DNA of 64,000 bases from contig NZ_LT594621.1 of assembly GCF_900091655.1 (NCBI RefSeq), positions 1,302,001 through 1,366,000 of the forward strand. Direction: 5' to 3'. The stretch comes from Culturomica massiliensis (lineage in GTDB: Bacteria; Bacteroidota; Bacteroidia; Bacteroidales; Marinifilaceae). The stretch's first letter is position 1; each line of letters opens with the position of its first letter. This document shows positions 1 to 8,142 of this stretch, piece by piece. Below the pieces are notes generated by a model. That model saw only the letters and a list, made by a program, of their open reading frames with translations. It was not told the DNA's origin and did not search any database. Made by a program: the position numbers and the translations under genes.

Positions 1-431
1 TGTGCTGTACGTTCCACTCCAAAAGGCCCAGCATGTTTCAGTGTAGCTTCCTCACTTTCAACTTGATACCCGAGAAAAATAGCTTTTCTGGGGTCCTTGC
101 AATCTTTTAAAAATACATCATAAAATCCGTCCACTTCAATCATGTCATGTTTTTGAATAAAAGGTAACAAAGACTTCTTTTCAAATGACAATCCATGTTC
201 AGCGAAAGCGTTTGTTGTATCTTCTTCTCCTTGATGCTTATAAACATGTTTATCCAAATCCTTCATCGTTTTTATTATAGGTGGTTTCTTTACATTACCG
301 CTCTCAATTGCTTTCTTTGTTTGTAACAAATCACTCACACGGTGATCTCTAATCACTTTACCCACCGAAATCTGCCGTCGGCGAATGCTCTGCATTGCCT
401 GACACACTCTTTGTACATACTTTTGTTCCAT
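1..431 (-). CDS. Unknown protein, 3' end cut by the window edge (possible injection-system cargo)
   Basis: An open frame starts at ATG 429-431 and runs without a stop off the left edge, giving about 143 visible residues. It begins MEQKYVQRVCQAMQ and is rich in charged residues, with no signal peptide or membrane segment. It lies 17 bases downstream of the spike gene on the same strand, so it is very likely in the same operon. In contractile injection systems this position often holds a PAAR tip, a baseplate gene or an effector, but I see no PAAR glycine pattern or baseplate motif. I do not recognise the family; the cargo idea rests on position only. Confidence 0.6.
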   Translation of the reverse strand, partial: MEQKYVQRVCQAMQSIRRRQISVGKVIRDHRVSDLLQTKKAIESGNVKKPPIIKTMKDLDKHVYKHQGEEDTTNAFAEHGLSFEKKSLLPFIQKHDMIEVDGFYDVFLKDCKDPRKAIFLGYQVESEEATLKHAGPFGVERTA

Positions 432-448
432 TGTAATTCTCTATTCTG

Positions 449-2224
449 CTAGTTTATCATCACCATACCCCCTTTTACGGTCGTCTGTCCGGAAGCCGAC
501 AGTTCAGCCGTAGCATTTCCTTTCGCCGTAAATCCGGTCTTTGCGGTGGCTTTCACATTCATTCCATCCAACTCGACATCAGCTTTAGCTGCCATACTGA
601 TTTTCCCCGTAGCTTCTCCGGAAATATCCTGTTTTGCTTTCAACACAATCTTACCCGCCGAATTCAGTGTAATACCGTCTTTATCCATGATAATCTCATT
701 TTTATTCTGATCCGCCAGCTTGATTTGCGTCCCGTCGTCATCGATGACAATACTGTTCTTACCCGGTGTTTCCAACGTGATGATCTTCTTTTCCTCATCG
801 AACTCCAGCTTCATTTTTTCTTTGGTCACTACGGCTTTCTTATAATTCTCCGCTTTCAATTCATAAGGAGGCAATTGCTTGCTACTGTACATACTACCTA
901 AAACTACCGGATGAACCGGATCGTTATTGAAAAAACCGACAACGACCTCATCGCCCACCTCGGGTACAAAAAAACTACCGATACCGTTCCCCGCATACAG
1001 ATGAGCCAACCGGGCCCATACGTCATTTTTATTTCCGTTCAGCAAAGGCAACTCCACCAAAATCCGCTGTTCTTTGGCCGGATCCTCATCCAGTTTTTTC
1101 ACTTTACCGATATGTAACCCTTCTATTCCCGGCAGCCACCCCGAAGCAGGAGGAGCCACCACATCCATCTCTTCCGTAATTCCTTCGGGAGCTAAGCCCA
1201 TTTCCGCCTTCGTAGTCCACACGTGATTGCGAACGACATGCTCTACCGAACCGATATAAGCATTCCCGTTAAACCGCTCCCCCAATCCGGCCAACTCGAT
1301 AATACACCCCGGCACAGCCGCCGCATTACCATGAAACGTTATCTGCCCCCGAAACCGGGCCAATCCGGTCTTCTGTGCCAAACCGTCCACCCAGGCCTGC
1401 AAAGCCCCACTTTCCGTCGGAGCATCCGTTTGCAGTAACAATTTATCTTCTCCCGCCAATTCCGTATAATCGATATTCCCTTGCTTATTCAAAACAGGAG
1501 CAGAAGAAGTAACCGTTACAACTTTTTGCTGAGTAGGATCCCAGCTTACAGCCTCCACTGCCGGTACCTGTTCCGTTGCCGATACTCCTCCGTTAAAACC
1601 GATCAAGTCCACACCGTAAGTCACCGTCAAAACAGCTTTAGCACCCGGATCGGGTTTCCTAACCGACACCTTACCGTCTCTCATCACTACCAACATACCA
1701 TTAGCATCCGCACGGGACAAAGCGAAATCCCAATCCGAGGAATAATACTGTACTAAAGCAGCATGCTTGAAATCCGTTGCTTTCACATCTACCGACCCAT
1801 AAGCTCCCAGCACCTCCGAGATAATTTCACTGTCTTTCATTTTTTCAAAAACCTTATTTTTGCGTACCAATGTAGCTGTAAACAAATCGTCCCGACATTC
1901 GACAACCATCCGGGAACGCCGGTTGGGAGCAATATCCAGATTCAAACTCACCACCTTTCCGGTAAAAACCGTTTTCTCCTCTTCCTTTCTGCCTAAATCC
2001 AATCTTACGGTAGCCCCCGGCTTAAATACCGCAACATCAGCTTCTTTGAAAGTCCGGGCCGCCATATCCCCGGCCTCGAACCACAATGTCGCCTTTCCGA
2101 TCCGGTTCACCCCCAAACGTACCTCCGCCTCCGTCAACCGGAACTTCTCACCGACTTTCTTTCCTTCGCTATACACCGTATAACAAAGTACTTCATCCTT
2201 ATATTTTGCAGGAGAATCAGCCAT
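449..2224 (-). CDS. VgrG-like spike protein of an extracellular contractile injection system (Afp8/PVC8 type)
   Basis: The 591-residue protein has the order expected of a fused gp27/gp5 spike. Residues 1 to about 355 match the phage late-control-D/gp27-like base. An OB-fold (phage base-plate V) follows at about 370-455 with GKVKKLDEDP, VWARLAHLYAG and PEVGDEVVVGFFNNDP. A C-terminal repetitive beta-helix needle follows (repeated K-I-x-L/A-x-A-K motifs to the end, GMVMIN), which normally receives a PAAR tip. Family knowledge says it sits under the tube and pierces the target envelope. Its start overlaps the LysM gene by 8 bases, so the two are translationally coupled. It is the size of eCIS spikes rather than of long effector-bearing VgrGs, and no extra effector domain is visible. 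Confidence 0.9.
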   Translation of the reverse strand: MADSPAKYKDEVLCYTVYSEGKKVGEKFRLTEAEVRLGVNRIGKATLWFEAGDMAARTFKEADVAVFKPGATVRLDLGRKEEEKTVFTGKVVSLNLDIAPNRRSRMVVECRDDLFTATLVRKNKVFEKMKDSEIISEVLGAYGSVDVKATDFKHAALVQYYSSDWDFALSRADANGMLVVMRDGKVSVRKPDPGAKAVLTVTYGVDLIGFNGGVSATEQVPAVEAVSWDPTQQKVVTVTSSAPVLNKQGNIDYTELAGEDKLLLQTDAPTESGALQAWVDGLAQKTGLARFRGQITFHGNAAAVPGCIIELAGLGERFNGNAYIGSVEHVVRNHVWTTKAEMGLAPEGITEEMDVVAPPASGWLPGIEGLHIGKVKKLDEDPAKEQRILVELPLLNGNKNDVWARLAHLYAGNGIGSFFVPEVGDEVVVGFFNNDPVHPVVLGSMYSSKQLPPYELKAENYKKAVVTKEKMKLEFDEEKKIITLETPGKNSIVIDDDGTQIKLADQNKNEIIMDKDGITLNSAGKIVLKAKQDISGEATGKISMAAKADVELDGMNVKATAKTGFTAKGNATAELSASGQTTVKGGMVMIN

Positions 2225-2879
2225 CTTTCCTCAAATGTGGAAACAACAATAGTGTCCCGGGTTTTATCCGCCTGAAACCACAGAGTCCGTTTATCTTGGC
2301 TACCTCATCTACCAAAGTCGAATCCCCGTATATTTTCTGACACAACATAGCAATCGAATCCCCGTCTTTCAAAGTCACCAAATGCGACATATCGGGAGAC
2401 TGGTTATTAGCCAGTTTTACAGCTTTCTCCGCACTGACAAACTGAATAAAAGTCAAATTTACCTTGGCCCGTAACGGAACTCCTTCCGGCGTAAACAATC
2501 CGAACGTTGTCTGCATCTCCTTCAACCGGCCTTTGAAAAGAAATGTCCCCCAAGCTACCTGCACATACGAAGGTTCATGCTTATCCCCATTATACTGGTA
2601 AACGATACTATCGAGTTGTTTTAGCTTACTCTCGATCGTATCGCTGTCTTTCGTTCCCTCTATCGCACCCGTACAATCAAAACTAAAATCGAGTATAAGC
2701 TCTTCATTCTGCTGTCCTGTAAACGCAGGCGACTGTACATTCTGCCCTCCTTCCTGTCCGGTTTCGTATTTTATTCCTTTTTTCCCTTTGTATTCCTTAG
2801 GCACAATCTGCACCACCATATTCCCGATCTCATTCTTAAAATTCTTATCGGAATACCCCGTCAATTTCATCTTTTCCAT
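2217..2879 (-). CDS. CIS tube-cap protein with C-terminal LysM domain (Afp7-like)
   Basis: This 220-residue protein carries a CIS_tube-type N-terminal domain. It starts MEKMKLTGYSDKNF and contains the typical ILDFSFDCTGAI and VQVAWGTFLFKGRL segments. A short LysM module lies at about residues 165-215 (HLVTLKDGDSIAMLCQKIYG, ending in INGLCGFRRIKPGTLLLFP). In Afp/PVC systems the equivalent protein joins the inner tube to the spike base. It is followed with an 8-base overlap by the spike gene, which is the conserved order. The upstream spacer of about 270 bases holds simple AT-rich repeats rather than a gene. Confidence 0.88.
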   Translation of the reverse strand: MEKMKLTGYSDKNFKNEIGNMVVQIVPKEYKGKKGIKYETGQEGGQNVQSPAFTGQQNEELILDFSFDCTGAIEGTKDSDTIESKLKQLDSIVYQYNGDKHEPSYVQVAWGTFLFKGRLKEMQTTFGLFTPEGVPLRAKVNLTFIQFVSAEKAVKLANNQSPDMSHLVTLKDGDSIAMLCQKIYGDSTLVDEVAKINGLCGFRRIKPGTLLLFPHLRKDG

Positions 2880-3145
2880 AATACATCAGTCTAAAAACGT
2901 TCATATAAATTTTAGATTTACGATTCTGGATTTTAGATTGAACCCACAATCCCCCCCCCTACAAAAAAGAGAAAACGGTAAATCAAAATCCACAATATAA
3001 AAGGTTGATACAGATTTTAAATTGTTTGGCAACCTGATTTGTTGTCAGATTCATTCATCTAAAATCGTAAATCAAAAATCGTAAATTTATAACGGCTTCA
3101 ATTCTCCGAACAGACTGACAGCCTTTTCTCTACCCAAAACTTATT

Positions 3146-3313
3146 TTACCTTTCTTTTTTTCCTGCTTCCACTAACCGGGCACTCCGAATCTCTCTCAAA
3201 ATATCATCCTTCAATCGGGCAATCAATTCTTCGGATACCACTTCCGTTTGCCGTTCCTTGCGTTCGTTTTCCACCGTCGCTTTCACGACAATCTCTTTAA
3301 TTACAATCGTCAT
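3146..3313 (-). CDS. DUF5908 family small protein of the injection-system operon
   Basis: A 55-residue frame runs from ATG 3311-3313 to TAA 3146-3148. The product starts MTIVIKEIVVKATVE and continues with a charged, probably helical stretch containing EELIARLKDDILREI. This pattern of a short beta strand then amphipathic helix matches the DUF5908 family, which recurs between tube and LysM genes in Bacteroidota contractile injection systems. Its exact role is unknown to me; a chaperone or minor tail component is plausible. It is a real gene that is easy to miss because of its size. Confidence 0.8.
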   Translation of the reverse strand: MTIVIKEIVVKATVENERKERQTEVVSEELIARLKDDILREIRSARLVEAGKKER

Positions 3314-3474
3314 ACACGGATTATTCCAGGTTTAACACAAGGAACTTAGAAGCGAAGAAACAATAAGGACCATCTGAATTTCAGACCTACAATTCAGGAC
3401 TTAAAGCGGACATTGACTTTAATTATTACGTTCTTGCTTCTCCCCTTCTTTAGCTCCCCGATATATCGCTTTTT

Positions 3475-3942
3475 CTATTTTTTCCTCTCGAGTAAATTAT
3501 AACACAATTCCAACGTCTCAATAACCAGTTTATTTTCCTGGGAACTGAACGCACTCACCTCCCATTTCACCGGATACGCATGCGAACACCACCAACAACG
3601 TAAAGCCTTACCCTCTGCATCCAGCAACATAACTACGATATTTCTCGGCTTTATTCTCCGGGCAAAGCCACCCTCTATGGTTTCTTTTATCCATTTTTCC
3701 AATCCATTATCCAATCCCTCCAAAGCCCTCTTCAACACCAGATTACCATGTTTTACCCGCTTGGGAACCTGATGGAAATAATCGTTTTCTCCCCCTTCCT
3801 GTATCTCCGTCAACTCCATTTCTTCTTTCAATCCCGAAACTTCCATAAAACCGGCATCTTCAATTTTGGGTGCCCCCTGAAACACCACTTTAAAATAAAA
3901 GGAGACAGGAGGCGCCCATGTAGTAACAGCCTTTTTTGCCAT
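3475..3942 (-). CDS. Injection-system inner tube protein (T4 gp19-like), second copy
   Basis: The 155-residue protein has the phage tail-tube gp19 signature: PVSFYFKVVFQG near the N-terminus, then EVSGLKEEMELTEIQEGGEN, KHGNLVLKRAL and a C-terminal SFSS-like beta region (VKWEVSAFSSQENKLVIETLELCYN). It stacks as hexamers forming the needle inside the contractile sheath. Its start codon touches the end of the preceding tube gene, so the two are co-translated. Two tube paralogues in tandem are usual for Afp/PVC-like systems (Afp1/Afp5); this copy has the extra length at the C-terminus typical of the baseplate-proximal ring, which is an inference. Confidence 0.9.
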   Translation of the reverse strand: MAKKAVTTWAPPVSFYFKVVFQGAPKIEDAGFMEVSGLKEEMELTEIQEGGENDYFHQVPKRVKHGNLVLKRALEGLDNGLEKWIKETIEGGFARRIKPRNIVVMLLDAEGKALRCWWCSHAYPVKWEVSAFSSQENKLVIETLELCYNLLERKK

Positions 3943-4394
3943 TATGCGTTGGTTATTGTCAAGCCCTCATGAGCCATATCCAAAGACTCTACCGCAGCCT
4001 CATTTCCATCAGACTTCAGGCTAACACCTGTAATCTTCGTCGGCCAGGCATTTTCCAGCTTCCACACCATTGTCGGATTGCCGTCCTGATCCAGCAAGCT
4101 GATTGTAACAGGCTTCCGTTCAATAGTATTCAACTTGATCATATTAAACCAATCGAAGAACTTATTGTCCTTGGCAAATACGCCTTTCTTCAGACTGACA
4201 TTGCTCGATTTCTTGATTCCCGGCATTTTAATCGTTGAAAAAGCCGGGCTGTTACCGTGACGATACTCGATAATCTGCGCCTCGATATCCAAACCGGATA
4301 CCTCTTTGCATGCGATTTCCCCTATGCCGTCGATTTCTACCTTAAAATAAAAACTAGGTAACGGCCATACACTGTCTTGTGCTTCTCCTGCCAT
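3942..4394 (-). CDS. Injection-system inner tube protein (T4 gp19-like), first copy
   Basis: This 150-residue protein shows the gp19 tube fold motifs PSFYFKVEIDGIGEIACKEVSGLD, then YRHGN, MPGIKKSSNVSLKKGVF and a C-terminal VSLKSDGNEAAVESLDMAHEGL. By family it is the main polymer of the needle. It sits directly downstream of the sheath gene and abuts the second tube gene, an arrangement conserved in phage-like injection systems. Absence of a signal peptide is expected because these particles assemble in the cytoplasm. Confidence 0.9.
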   Translation of the reverse strand: MAGEAQDSVWPLPSFYFKVEIDGIGEIACKEVSGLDIEAQIIEYRHGNSPAFSTIKMPGIKKSSNVSLKKGVFAKDNKFFDWFNMIKLNTIERKPVTISLLDQDGNPTMVWKLENAWPTKITGVSLKSDGNEAAVESLDMAHEGLTITNA

Positions 4395-4525
4395 AATTCT
4401 ATAAATTAAAAATGAATAATTCTTTTTTCTGTTTAAAAGACCTGTATCCCAGCGAGTGACAACAGTTCTGGTTTACTTCTGCTCATTGAATACGACAATA
4501 CAGCATCGTAAATCCAAATCTATTA

Positions 4526-6016
4526 TCAGCTCTTCTGCATCTGCTGCTGGAAAGTGATCTCGATGAATTCAGCCGGACGAGTGATGGCTACCAACACGGT
4601 AATCCGCATAATTCCCTCGAGAATATCCTCCGGTGTCATCGTATCTCCCAAACCGACATGCACACTATAAGCATCTTCCGGAACCGATCCGGCCAACCCG
4701 CCCCGTTTCCATATACCTCTCAGAAAATTCTCAATCATACTCTTAATATTCAGCCATGTATTCGCTTCATTTGGCTCGAAAACATAGGCCCGGGCAGCAT
4801 TTTTAACCGACTCTTCCAAAAAAATCATTGTACGTCTTACATTGATATAACGCCAGTCGAGCGAGTTACCGTCCAATGTACGGGCTCCCCATACCTTGAT
4901 ACCTTCACCTGTAAACGTCCGGATTGCATTCACGGCCTTGCCGGACAAAGGCACGTTCAGATCCTCCTGTTCATCGTGTGAAATATTTACGGCCGGTGCT
5001 ACAATATTACTCACCGAAACATTAGCCGGCGCTTTCCATACCCCACGGGTATTGTCTACCATCGTATAAACACCCGCCATAGCTGCCCCCGGAGGCAACA
5101 GGTTTACCTTCTGCCGTATCTCTTTCAATACGGAACGGTATACCAGACTATTTTGCAATAACACGGTATGCAATAAATCCTTATCAACCTGCTCCAATTC
5201 CGCATCTTCCAATTTCGGCAACTGTTCGGCAATCTGTGCCTGCCGTTTTTCATCCTTCCATTCGGCCACTTCAGCCTCGATCAACTCTTTCAGTTTTGCA
5301 ACATCCACATTTGCATAAGTAATGCTCTTTTCCGATACCACTGACGTATTGATCCACGGATAATACGTAGCTCCGAAAGCCAGATGATTGCTGCCAATGG
5401 CTTCCCGGAATTCATTTACCGGATCACCTTCCGGATCCTGACGGCTCCGGTAGCCGTTGTAAATATCCAACAAAGCAAAACGATTTTTCATTTTGAGACC
5501 GCAATGGGCCAATACGGCCTGCTGCAGAGCCACGCAAGCCGATTTTTCCAGATAAATCGCCTCAGGTACCAACACCATTGTCGGCTCTTGCTCCTTAATC
5601 AAAGTCTCAACACCTGCGGTAAACTTTTCGGCATCGAAATCCATCGTATAATCTCCGACAGAAACGATATAGCACGGTCCGCCACCGTTGGCATAAAACA
5701 GCAGCATATTGTAATACAACGTATAGGCCGTATTCGATTGTTGCATTTTATACCCTTTGCCGTTCAACAGTAATTCCGGTTCAGTACCTTCCGCTTCCTG
5801 AATTTCAAATACAGGAGTCGGCTCGCCGCCGAAATAAGAGCGAAATTCAGCCATAGACGTAACACGCCACGGCTTATTGATTAAAGATTTGTTCCCGTTC
5901 ATAGCTTTTTCGGTATGACCGATAAAAGCCGGAACAGCTGTCGCCACCTCGACGACCGAATTCGGAAAAGCGTTTTTTTCTACAATATAAACGCCTGGTG
6001 TTTTCATTGCTGCCAT
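4526..6016 (-). CDS. Contractile tail sheath protein
   Basis: The 496-residue protein begins MAAMKTPGVYIVEKNAFPNSVVEVATAVPAF (given in part), the standard opening of phage tail-sheath proteins in which TPGVY forms the inter-subunit handshake strand. The C-terminal part contains VWGARTLDG, WRYINVRRTMIFLEESV and ends with ITVLVAITRPAEFIEITFQQ, all hallmark sheath motifs. It forms the outer contractile cylinder. Only one sheath gene is present, whereas Afp and PVC have several; single-sheath clusters are known in Bacteroidales. It precedes the tube genes in the same operon with a 131-base spacer. Confidence 0.95.
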   Translation of the reverse strand: MAAMKTPGVYIVEKNAFPNSVVEVATAVPAFIGHTEKAMNGNKSLINKPWRVTSMAEFRSYFGGEPTPVFEIQEAEGTEPELLLNGKGYKMQQSNTAYTLYYNMLLFYANGGGPCYIVSVGDYTMDFDAEKFTAGVETLIKEQEPTMVLVPEAIYLEKSACVALQQAVLAHCGLKMKNRFALLDIYNGYRSRQDPEGDPVNEFREAIGSNHLAFGATYYPWINTSVVSEKSITYANVDVAKLKELIEAEVAEWKDEKRQAQIAEQLPKLEDAELEQVDKDLLHTVLLQNSLVYRSVLKEIRQKVNLLPPGAAMAGVYTMVDNTRGVWKAPANVSVSNIVAPAVNISHDEQEDLNVPLSGKAVNAIRTFTGEGIKVWGARTLDGNSLDWRYINVRRTMIFLEESVKNAARAYVFEPNEANTWLNIKSMIENFLRGIWKRGGLAGSVPEDAYSVHVGLGDTMTPEDILEGIMRITVLVAITRPAEFIEITFQQQMQKS

Positions 6017-6098
6017 ACACTTTTAATTTAAATTACTACTCGCATTTATTTAATTTACAAACATGTAAATAATTATATTCCATCCTATCCGATAATAA

Positions 6099-6749
6099 CT
6101 ATACCACTACTATCTGTCTCACACATCCCTCTCCACACTCCGGAAACCGGCCGGGAACCGGCCACGGTAATTGCTTGCATATCACCTTATTCCCAAACGA
6201 CTTCCGCTCGCTCAACCGGATCGTATAATCGTATTTTTCCCGTAACATCACCGGAACCGTCGCTACCATCCGAAATCCCTGACGTCCGTTCATTCGGATC
6301 ATCCCTTCATTTCTGAACTCCATTTTTCCTGTCGTTTCTTTCAATTCCCACTGACAACCGGGCCGCCACTCCTTCATCAATATTACATATTCCCATTTCA
6401 GACATTTCGCCTTACACCTCAATTCAGTCTTTTCTTTTCCCCCGGGAGACCATCTTACTTCTTCCGGCAAATTCCCATCCGTATAACAGGCAAAAAAAGA
6501 ATCCGTTATTTCTGTTTCCAGTATCACCTCATCCTCCGGGTCCCACACCGTATCTTTTTTCCCCACCAATCCCCACACATTCGTTTCCAGTTTTTTAAAC
6601 TTCACATCTCTTCGTTTCAGTAACCCCATACTCTGCCTGTCAGGAATCAACTCCACACACCTGCATACCCCACCCTCGAAATAATCGTGCCACACCTCCC
6701 AACGTACCAACACCTCAAACCGCTCCATTGTTAAATCTATCCTGTCCAT
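6099..6749 (-). CDS. Unknown protein encoded between tail terminator and sheath
   Basis: This 216-residue protein is not a family I can name. It is cysteine-rich for a cytoplasmic protein and unusually rich in Trp and Arg (WEVWHDYF, WRPGCQWELKE). It has no signal peptide or membrane segment. The position between the DUF4255 gene and the sheath, on the same strand with an 82-base gap, makes it part of the injection-system operon. A structural or assembly role is inferred only from context. Confidence 0.7.
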   Translation of the reverse strand: MDRIDLTMERFEVLVRWEVWHDYFEGGVCRCVELIPDRQSMGLLKRRDVKFKKLETNVWGLVGKKDTVWDPEDEVILETEITDSFFACYTDGNLPEEVRWSPGGKEKTELRCKAKCLKWEYVILMKEWRPGCQWELKETTGKMEFRNEGMIRMNGRQGFRMVATVPVMLREKYDYTIRLSERKSFGNKVICKQLPWPVPGRFPECGEGCVRQIVVV

Positions 6750-6939
6750 AATTTCTCCCGAATAAAAAGCATAATTCTCACGGCCCCCTCTCCCAATTCA
6801 CCAATCTATCAATTCTTACCTAATCTAAAAATACTCCCGCTTCTCTTACCAACCCCACTCTTCAATTTAAAATCTAAAATACCCACCATCCTTCATTCAA
6901 TCAAAAATCATAAATCGTAAATCGTAAATCAACATCCTC

Positions 6940-7482
6940 TCACTTTCCTCTCACACTTCCCACCATCCGGCTGATATCGTCCCCTTCAAACCTCAACATC
7001 CGCACCTTACACACCACCGAAGGATAATACCGTCCCCCTAAAATACTCCATACGTTCGTCAGTTCCTGTATACTCAAGGTCACCGGTTCTATCATAAACT
7101 TTTTTCCGACCCCCGGGGAAAAAACCGGATGTTGCTGTAAATAACTGATCGATTCCGACAACATCTTTATCCCGTCTGTATACCGTTTCTCTTCAAAAAC
7201 CGATGCCACCACAAAATACATATTCAAATACCAGGGAGGCATCTTCTGCAAAAAACCTTTTCCCTCGGTCTGAAACCCTGCAGAAATCCCCATCGCCCCT
7301 TCCCGCTCCACATTCAACAACGCAACCACCATCTGGTTCGGCACCTCTCCTTCCTCTCCCCCAAGCCCTCCGACCTTTGCCAGTCCTGCCGGTTCCTCAT
7401 AAAGATTCCCCAGATAACCGTCCAAACCTTCCGCTATATACACCAAAACCTTATCTATCATTTCCGCATTCTTTAAAGCCAT
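6940..7482 (-). CDS. DUF4255 / Pvc16-like tail terminator of the injection system
   Basis: I place the start at ATG 7480-7482, giving 180 residues that begin MALKNAEMIDKVLVYIAEGL, because a -7 promoter box at 7535-7542 would put the transcript start near 7528, below the longer in-frame start at 7530. The protein matches the Pvc16_N/DUF4255 family: SISYLQQHPVF, MIEPVTLSIQELTNVWSILGGRYYPSV. The family caps the tube and sheath at the distal end. It is the first gene of the visible operon, which is its usual place in these clusters. Confidence 0.85.
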   Translation of the reverse strand: MALKNAEMIDKVLVYIAEGLDGYLGNLYEEPAGLAKVGGLGGEEGEVPNQMVVALLNVEREGAMGISAGFQTEGKGFLQKMPPWYLNMYFVVASVFEEKRYTDGIKMLSESISYLQQHPVFSPGVGKKFMIEPVTLSIQELTNVWSILGGRYYPSVVCKVRMLRFEGDDISRMVGSVRGK

Positions 7483-7534
7483 ATGCAAAACTGCACCTTC
7501 ACATCTCTCCCGCTTAAATCCCCCATCCACGTAT

Positions 7535-7542
7535 CAAAAATA
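7535..7542 (-). promoter_or_regulatory. Bacteroidota -7 box for the injection-system operon
   Basis: On the minus strand the bases read TATTTTTG, a match to TAnnTTTG. The leader to the ATG at 7482 would be about 46 bases. No clear TTG -33 box sits at 19-21 bases upstream, so the call rests on the -7 box and position. Confidence 0.4.
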
Positions 7543-7630
7543 ATTTCCATTATTCCCTGAATGAAATAATATTTCCCAATCTCCCTTTCCCGCTTCCCAA
7601 TGACCTTTATTCTCCTCTAAACAACATCAT

Positions 7631-7660
7631 AGCACCCGGGGACGGGGCTAAAGTGCTACT
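7631..7660 (+). repeat. GGGGACGGGG repeat, copy 1 (hairpin form)
   Basis: The core CCGGGGACGGGG is bracketed by TAGCAC on the left and GTGCTA on the right, which pair as a six-base stem. Further copies lie at 7853, 13409, 13497 and 14778. It resembles REP-like elements moved by Y1 transposases in other genomes, but no such transposase is in the window. Confidence 0.7.
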
Positions 7661-7852
7661 ATCACTACGTTAAAAATAAGCTTCCAATCCGTTACCACGA
7701 AATATTATCTCCCAATGGTCATTTTTACTTTCCCAATATCTCCGAAAAGGTTTTAAACATTTATTTACCCTCCCTACTCCCTCAAATATCTCCACATCAC
7801 CTATTATACACCCCATGTTATTTATTTACAAACCAACGTCTCACATTCAAAA

Positions 7853-7885
7853 AATAGCATCCAGGGACGGGGGTAAAGTGCTACA
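7853..7885 (+). repeat. GGGGACGGGG repeat, copy 2
   Basis: Reads CCAGGGACGGGGG followed by TAAAGTGCTA. It keeps the right arm of copy 1 exactly and has a slightly diverged left arm (TAGCAT). Confidence 0.65.
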
Positions 7886-7966
7886 TCAACGGACGGCCGT
7901 TTTTATCCAACAAACAAGAAAAGGCATTTTTACGCTGTTCATGCAGGGAAAAAACAGGGCCATTTT

Positions 7967-8036
7967 ACAGTGATAAGGTTTTTATAAAAATGGCTGTTGA
8001 TTTTCAATACATTATAATGACAGTGATAAGGTTTTT
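7967..8036 (+). repeat. 17-base direct repeat upstream of the Rhs gene
   Basis: ACAGTGATAAGGTTTTT occurs at 7967-7983 and again, identical, at 8020-8036, 53 bases apart. It lies 107 bases before the Rhs start, so it could be a regulator-binding pair or a duplication scar. Confidence 0.6.
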
Positions 8037-8142
8037 GTGTGTTCTGATCTGAATATTATTCACATTTACCCATTAAATTTAATAGCAAAAAATAACAATT
8101 AAAAAACAACATTTCTGTTTCTTCACTTAAATCCTTATTGCC

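Larger units (their letters stand above)
7543..8142. other. Gene-free 600-base spacer between divergent injection-system and Rhs units, with repeats
   Basis: No open frame with a credible start lies here. The spacer holds two copies of a GGGGACGGGG-type repeat (7631-7660 and 7853-7885) and a 17-base direct repeat (7967-7983 and 8020-8036). It separates two genes read in opposite directions. Confidence 0.7.

Noticed and set aside
449..2224. Type VI secretion VgrG
   Set aside because: Neighbouring sheath, LysM tube-cap, DUF5908 and DUF4255 genes are those of an extracellular contractile injection system; no TssB/C, TssJLM or Hcp genes are seen.
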